This document shows positions 43,993 to 46,959 of a stretch of DNA of 46,959 nucleotides, piece by piece. The notes beneath the pieces are model-generated. The model was given only the letters and a program-made list of their open reading frames with translations, had not been told where the DNA came from and searched no databases. Made by a program: the position numbers and the translations under genes. Positions within the stretch are counted from its first letter, which is position 1; each line of letters starts with the position of its first letter. The stretch is taken from NCBI RefSeq assembly GCF_000648615.1, contig NZ_JFZC01000023.1:1-46959 (forward strand). The letters run 5' to 3'. The stretch is from Sporolactobacillus terrae DSM 11697 (GTDB lineage Bacteria > Bacillota > Bacilli > Bacillales > Sporolactobacillaceae).

Positions 43993-44661
43993 ATGTTTGA
44001 TGTTTCGATTTCTTCTCAATTGAAGGATTTAGTGCCTGATTTTAAAATCGGTATCATTTATTACCCGTCAATTGCGGTTGGCGAGCTCCCGTCCTTAATT
44101 GGTGAGCGCCTGCCCCTCTACTATGAGAACATTCACTTATCATTGACCGAGCATCACGTCAATGAAATTCCCGGCGTTCGGGAATGGCGTCAGGTGTTTA
44201 AAAAAATCGGCTGTGATCCATCCCGTTACCGCCCTTCTCAGGAAGCATTGCTGCGCAAAATTAAGAAGGATGGTCACCCGCATTTCATCCATTCAGCAGT
44301 GGATCTGCTGAACTTCTTCAGCGTCCAGCACGGCATTCCGATGGGCTTGTATGACGCCGCACATCTTGAAAATCCAATTCAGATTAAAATTGGCACCGAT
44401 GCCGATCAGTATAACGGTTTGAATGGCCGCATCATGCATATGAAGGACAAGCTGGTATCCATTGATGGATGCGGTGCATTCGGCAGTCCGATCGTCGATT
44501 CGCGACGAACCTGTGTCACCGAGAAGACAACCGAAGCACTGCAGATTATTTACCTGCGCCCATCGATGGCGGCCAATGAAGCACAACAATTAATCGAGAA
44601 AATGGCGGAAATGTTTACCCAAGTCCATGGCGGCAGTCATGAATGGACATTGATTCGCTAG
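43993..44661 (+). CDS. B3/B4 (tRNA synthetase editing-like) domain protein
   Basis: This 222-residue protein consists of a free-standing B3/B4 domain. That domain otherwise forms part of the phenylalanyl-tRNA synthetase beta chain, where it helps edit misacylated tRNA. The family pattern is clear in VREWRQVFKKIGCDPSRYRPS, then LLRKI, SAVDLLNFFSVQHGIPMGLYD and TTEALQIIYLRP. The frame can be read from 43822, but AGGAGG stands before the ATG at 43993 and the upstream part has no family resemblance. Function of free-standing members is unproven; trans-editing is an inference. A small gene follows 40 bases later. Confidence 0.9.
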   Translation: MFDVSISSQLKDLVPDFKIGIIYYPSIAVGELPSLIGERLPLYYENIHLSLTEHHVNEIPGVREWRQVFKKIGCDPSRYRPSQEALLRKIKKDGHPHFIHSAVDLLNFFSVQHGIPMGLYDAAHLENPIQIKIGTDADQYNGLNGRIMHMKDKLVSIDGCGAFGSPIVDSRRTCVTEKTTEALQIIYLRPSMAANEAQQLIEKMAEMFTQVHGGSHEWTLIR

Positions 44662-44701
44662 AATATAATGTTTTGAGCGTTTTCGCAAGGAGGGAAACGA
44701 T

Positions 44702-44941
44702 TTGAATTCCAATTTATTTAGTGTCGACTATTTTAAAGAAGCGCTCCATTTGCAAATTAAGAAGAATGGAGACGTGCATACGCCGATTCAAACGATGAAC
44801 AGCTACTATCACACGGTCATTTCGGCAATCATCCAGGACCGGATCAATAAGAACTTCGAACTGATCCGCCGCATCCGTAATTTAGACACCGCATATAACG
44901 AAGTCAAGGCAGAAATTGAGCAACAACAGCACGTGCAGTAG
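44702..44941 (+). CDS. Small hydrophilic protein, function unknown
   Basis: I do not recognise this 79-residue protein. It has no membrane helix or signal. The second half (about 30-75) is predicted to be helical with many charged residues (ISAIIQDRINKNFELIRRIRNLD), faintly like the IDEAL-type helical motif of Bacillus regulators, but the match is too weak to assign. AGGAGG stands eight bases before a TTG start, so translation is likely. It lies 40 bases after the B3/B4 gene and before a strong terminator, so the two probably form an operon. Confidence 0.65.
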   Translation: MNSNLFSVDYFKEALHLQIKKNGDVHTPIQTMNSYYHTVISAIIQDRINKNFELIRRIRNLDTAYNEVKAEIEQQQHVQ

Positions 44942-44946
44942 TAACG

Positions 44947-44987
44947 AACCGAGGCCGTTCCGATGATTGGAACAGCCTCGGTTTCTA
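44947..44987. terminator. Bidirectional terminator
   Basis: ACCGAGGC-c-GTTCC and GGAAC-a-GCCTCGGT pair across a seven-base loop, followed by TTTCTATTT. It separates the B3/B4 operon from the convergent nuclease gene. Confidence 0.88.
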
Positions 44988-44988
44988 T

Positions 44989-45882
44989 TTATTTTGCTGC
45001 ACGAAAGCCAGCATTTTCCGCTTCGCTACGGTTTTTAAAGCATCGTTCGGCTTTAGTCATCTTATAATACGGATCAGACGGCATGTGATAAATTTTTCCT
45101 CGTGAGGAAATGTTGCCCTTGATTTTCCCCTGACACGCTCCATCTGGACTCGAGTTACTTTCAGAGGAGGCACTTGCGGGTTGGTTCGCTGGTTTGCTGT
45201 GCCCCTGAATTTCCCGGTACGCGTCTGTCCCTTTCATGAGATCAGGATGAAAGCCGTCGGCTGCGGCATAGCCATTTACAGACCAGACGCCGAGCCGCTT
45301 CGTCTTGGCCTGCTGCTCAACGGCTCGTAACTGATCGATGTATTTCGTATTCGGTGGATACACATACGCGACGCGGGCAAGACCGGCCGCTAACTGAAGG
45401 GCTTCAAAGGATCGGCCATCGACAAAAACATACGCCAGCAGTCGTCCATACTTATCCCGCCCACCGTTTTTTGCAAGCTCAAGCGTTACCGTTTTTCCAT
45501 CCAGCAGCTTATGCGCATTGCTGCTCGCTTCCGGTCCATAAGGTTGCACACCTAAGGAAGGATGATGCGTCTCCGGTGTATCAATCAAAAGCACACGCAC
45601 CGTCACAATTTTTTTCTGATAAAGCACTTGAAAGGTGTCGCCGTCAACCACTTCAATGACCTTGGTATGTACTCCGCCGGCAGGTTCTTCGATAGCGGAG
45701 TCGTCCGTTTGCACGGGCGCATCGGCTGTCGACCCGGCAGAATGCTCGGCACTGCTCGATAGCTGCGCCGAGCTTGAAGACGTTGAAGCATCTGTGTTCA
45801 GTTCGCCGCCTGCTGCACATCCGCTTAAGAAGAGAGCGGCAACGACCCAATAAAACGCTTTAATCCAATTCGTTTTTTTCAT
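44989..45882 (-). CDS. Thermonuclease-family lipoprotein with C-terminal Cys domain
   Basis: This 297-residue surface nuclease has a signal helix ending in the lipobox LSGC (Cys22), so it should be lipid-anchored outside the membrane. A Ser/Thr/Ala-rich spacer covers about 25-70. The staphylococcal nuclease fold follows (about 72-205): VVDGDTFQV, VRVLLIDTPET and RDKYGRLLAYVFVDG, with calcium and catalytic residues present. After a Ser/Pro linker, residues about 250-297 form a small domain with two cysteines (ACQGKIKGN and ERCFKNRSEAENAGFRAAK), as found after nucleases and called a sunset or excalibur-like domain. AGGTGA precedes the ATG at 45882. Its role is probably use of external DNA. Confidence 0.92.
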   Translation of the reverse strand: MKKTNWIKAFYWVVAALFLSGCAAGGELNTDASTSSSSAQLSSSAEHSAGSTADAPVQTDDSAIEEPAGGVHTKVIEVVDGDTFQVLYQKKIVTVRVLLIDTPETHHPSLGVQPYGPEASSNAHKLLDGKTVTLELAKNGGRDKYGRLLAYVFVDGRSFEALQLAAGLARVAYVYPPNTKYIDQLRAVEQQAKTKRLGVWSVNGYAAADGFHPDLMKGTDAYREIQGHSKPANQPASASSESNSSPDGACQGKIKGNISSRGKIYHMPSDPYYKMTKAERCFKNRSEAENAGFRAAK

Positions 45883-45958
45883 CCGATTCACCTAATTATC
45901 TTTCCTTGTCCATCGCAATCCTTGCACTCAATCGCCCACGTCACTTCTTATCGCCGCT

Positions 45959-46681
45959 TTACAGACGGCAGATTGGCAGCGGACACTTATCCTCACAATG
46001 ACAAATCGCTTTAATATAATCGAGATCCTTAATCACGATCGCTCCATGATAATAGTCGATCGCCCCATCTTTTTTCCATGCTTGCAGCATCCGGTTGACC
46101 GTTTCGCGTGTTGAACCGATCAATTGCGCGAGGTCGGTATTCGTCAGACTGATCGTGAAATGAATCCCGTCCGGCTCTGTGCGACTAAACCCATGAATCA
46201 TGCGCAGCAAAGTCGAGGCCAGTGCACCGGTTTTCCCGTAAAAAATGAGATCGCGCAGCTTAATCTGAGTAAACTGCCCCATCATCCCGTTCCATTTCAT
46301 AAATTCGAAGGATAAGCTCGAATTCGAGATGAGCAACGGTTCGAGGTCCTTTTCCGCAATCACACCGATTGAGCAGTCCGAAACAGCCGTTGCGGTAAAC
46401 GAATGCTCTGTACTTCCAAGACTGCTGATTGAACCGAACAGATCACCATCCATAAAGTAGTGAAGCACCAGATCTCTTCCATCATATGCCGATTTAAACA
46501 GCTTCACATGTCCTTGAACAATGAAAAAAAGTTTATCGGCGCTGTCCCCTTCCCAGAAGATATTCGCGCCTTTTTTATATGAAGTCACTGACATCACGGA
46601 ATCGAGTATTTTCAGACTTTGTTCCGAGAACACATGCGTGTTATTCATCTCATGTGATGGGAAACAAATTGCTTTTTCCAA
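45959..46681 (-). CDS. fnr: Fnr-type Crp family regulator with C-terminal Fe-S cysteines
   Basis: This 240-residue regulator has a cyclic-nucleotide-binding-like domain (about 15-130; EGDSADKLFFIVQGHVKLF) and a helix-turn-helix (LAQLIGSTRETVNRML). The last 14 residues hold four cysteines at 227, 229, 233 and 238 (CHCEDKCPLPIC). Bacillus Fnr binds its oxygen-sensitive 4Fe-4S cluster with C-terminal cysteines; here the spacing differs slightly. The reading frame runs to 46771, but a TATAAT box lies within it at 46721-46726 and AAGGG precedes TTG at 46681, so I chose that start; ATG at 46648 is an alternative. It should switch on anaerobic genes, perhaps including pfl. Confidence 0.9.
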   Translation of the reverse strand: MEKAICFPSHEMNNTHVFSEQSLKILDSVMSVTSYKKGANIFWEGDSADKLFFIVQGHVKLFKSAYDGRDLVLHYFMDGDLFGSISSLGSTEHSFTATAVSDCSIGVIAEKDLEPLLISNSSLSFEFMKWNGMMGQFTQIKLRDLIFYGKTGALASTLLRMIHGFSRTEPDGIHFTISLTNTDLAQLIGSTRETVNRMLQAWKKDGAIDYYHGAIVIKDLDYIKAICHCEDKCPLPICRL

Positions 46682-46720
46682 AAAAATCACGCCCTTATCG
46701 TTCGTTAGCTTCCTACTTTC

Positions 46721-46726
46721 ATTATA
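46721..46726 (-). promoter_or_regulatory. -10 box of the fnr promoter
   Basis: TATAAT stands on the minus strand 40 bases before the chosen TTG start. I see no clear -35 box at 16-18 bases, so an activator or an extended -10 may be used. Confidence 0.5.
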
Positions 46727-46775
46727 AAAGATATTTTCATGATTTCGCGGTAAAACTGTGACGGAAATCATACAA

Positions 46776-46810
46776 CTTCACGAAAATACCTCTCTTTTCT
46801 TGTCGTGAAG
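46776..46810. promoter_or_regulatory. Inverted repeat upstream of fnr (candidate operator)
   Basis: CTTCACGA (46776-46783) and TCGTGAAG (46803-46810) form a perfect eight-base inverted repeat with a 19-base spacer, about 50-85 bases upstream of the fnr -10 box. It is not an Fnr box (TGTGA-N6-TCACA). The rest of the window (46811-46959) holds no feature that I can recognise. Confidence 0.35.
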
Positions 46811-46959
46811 ACGTTCTAAACCGTGAGAGGCGCAAAGTATCGTTGATTTTCATGAATAGAAACGATAAGACCCTGAATTATTCACCGCTTGCCGTTTTTT
46901 CGGGATTTTGCTCACCAGGATGCAGCCAACCTGATTTCACTTGATTTTTTGAATGGAAA

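Noticed and set aside
44702-44941. IDEAL-domain assignment for the small protein
   Set aside because: The helical segment shows only a vague likeness and lacks the core IDEAL residues.

Overview
The window looks like chromosome from an endospore-forming, low-to-moderate-GC member of the Bacillales with fermentative metabolism. A Sporolactobacillus-like organism is my best inference. The evidence is the sporulation genes spoVR, yhbH and prkA, Bacillus-type Shine-Dalgarno sequences, pyruvate formate-lyase, a Bacillus-type Fnr with C-terminal cysteines, an S-box riboswitch, and conserved order with the B. subtilis yhbB-cspR-prkA-yhbH region. There are no rRNA or tRNA genes, CRISPR arrays, insertion sequences or prophage genes. 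It reads as ordinary core and accessory chromosome.

Layout. 391-7324 (minus): a mannose-family PTS. A LevR/ManR-type activator is followed by a near-consensus sigma-54 promoter, then an extra EIIB, EIIAB, EIIC, EIID and a DUF956 protein. 7580-9205 (plus): a DeoR repressor and a Cof-type HAD phosphatase. 9350-12962: a zinc-finger protein, then pflB-pflA behind a CcpA cre site. 13174-13743: a LOG-family protein. 13929-18368: MurNAc recovery (RpiR regulator, murQ, murP, mupG). 18427-24962 (minus): a small membrane protein, spoVR and a MoxR-DUF58-transglutaminase operon. 25108-28385 (minus): two neighbouring globin-sensor proteins, a soluble HemAT-like transducer and a globin-GGDEF-EAL protein. 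28646-31203 (plus): an S-box riboswitch and metE. 31434-35976 (minus): prfC, pgcA and a beta-phosphoglucomutase-like HAD. 36252-43644: yhbH, two signal peptidases, prkA, trmL, an amidase-domain protein and ogt. 43993-46681: a B3/B4-domain protein, a small unknown gene, a nuclease lipoprotein and Fnr.

How the genes fit together. The window is rich in sugar uptake with local control (sigma-54/PRD, DeoR, RpiR, CcpA), in oxygen-linked regulation (Fnr, HemAT, the second globin protein) with an anaerobic enzyme (Pfl), and in mother-cell sporulation genes. SpoVR, YhbH and PrkA, which travel together in many bacteria, are all here, and each has a plausible sigma-E promoter.

Most unusual observations. 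(1) In the globin-GGDEF-EAL protein, Cys117 stands where the neighbouring HemAT has its expected proximal haem histidine. Its cyclase motif is also degenerate (SSDEF), while the EAL motifs are intact. (2) A GATACACA motif recurs before the activator gene and just upstream of the sigma-54 promoter. (3) A dispersed intergenic repeat family of about 120-200 bp has at least three recognisable copies plus a damaged one. No wholly undescribed multi-gene system could be demonstrated from sequence alone.
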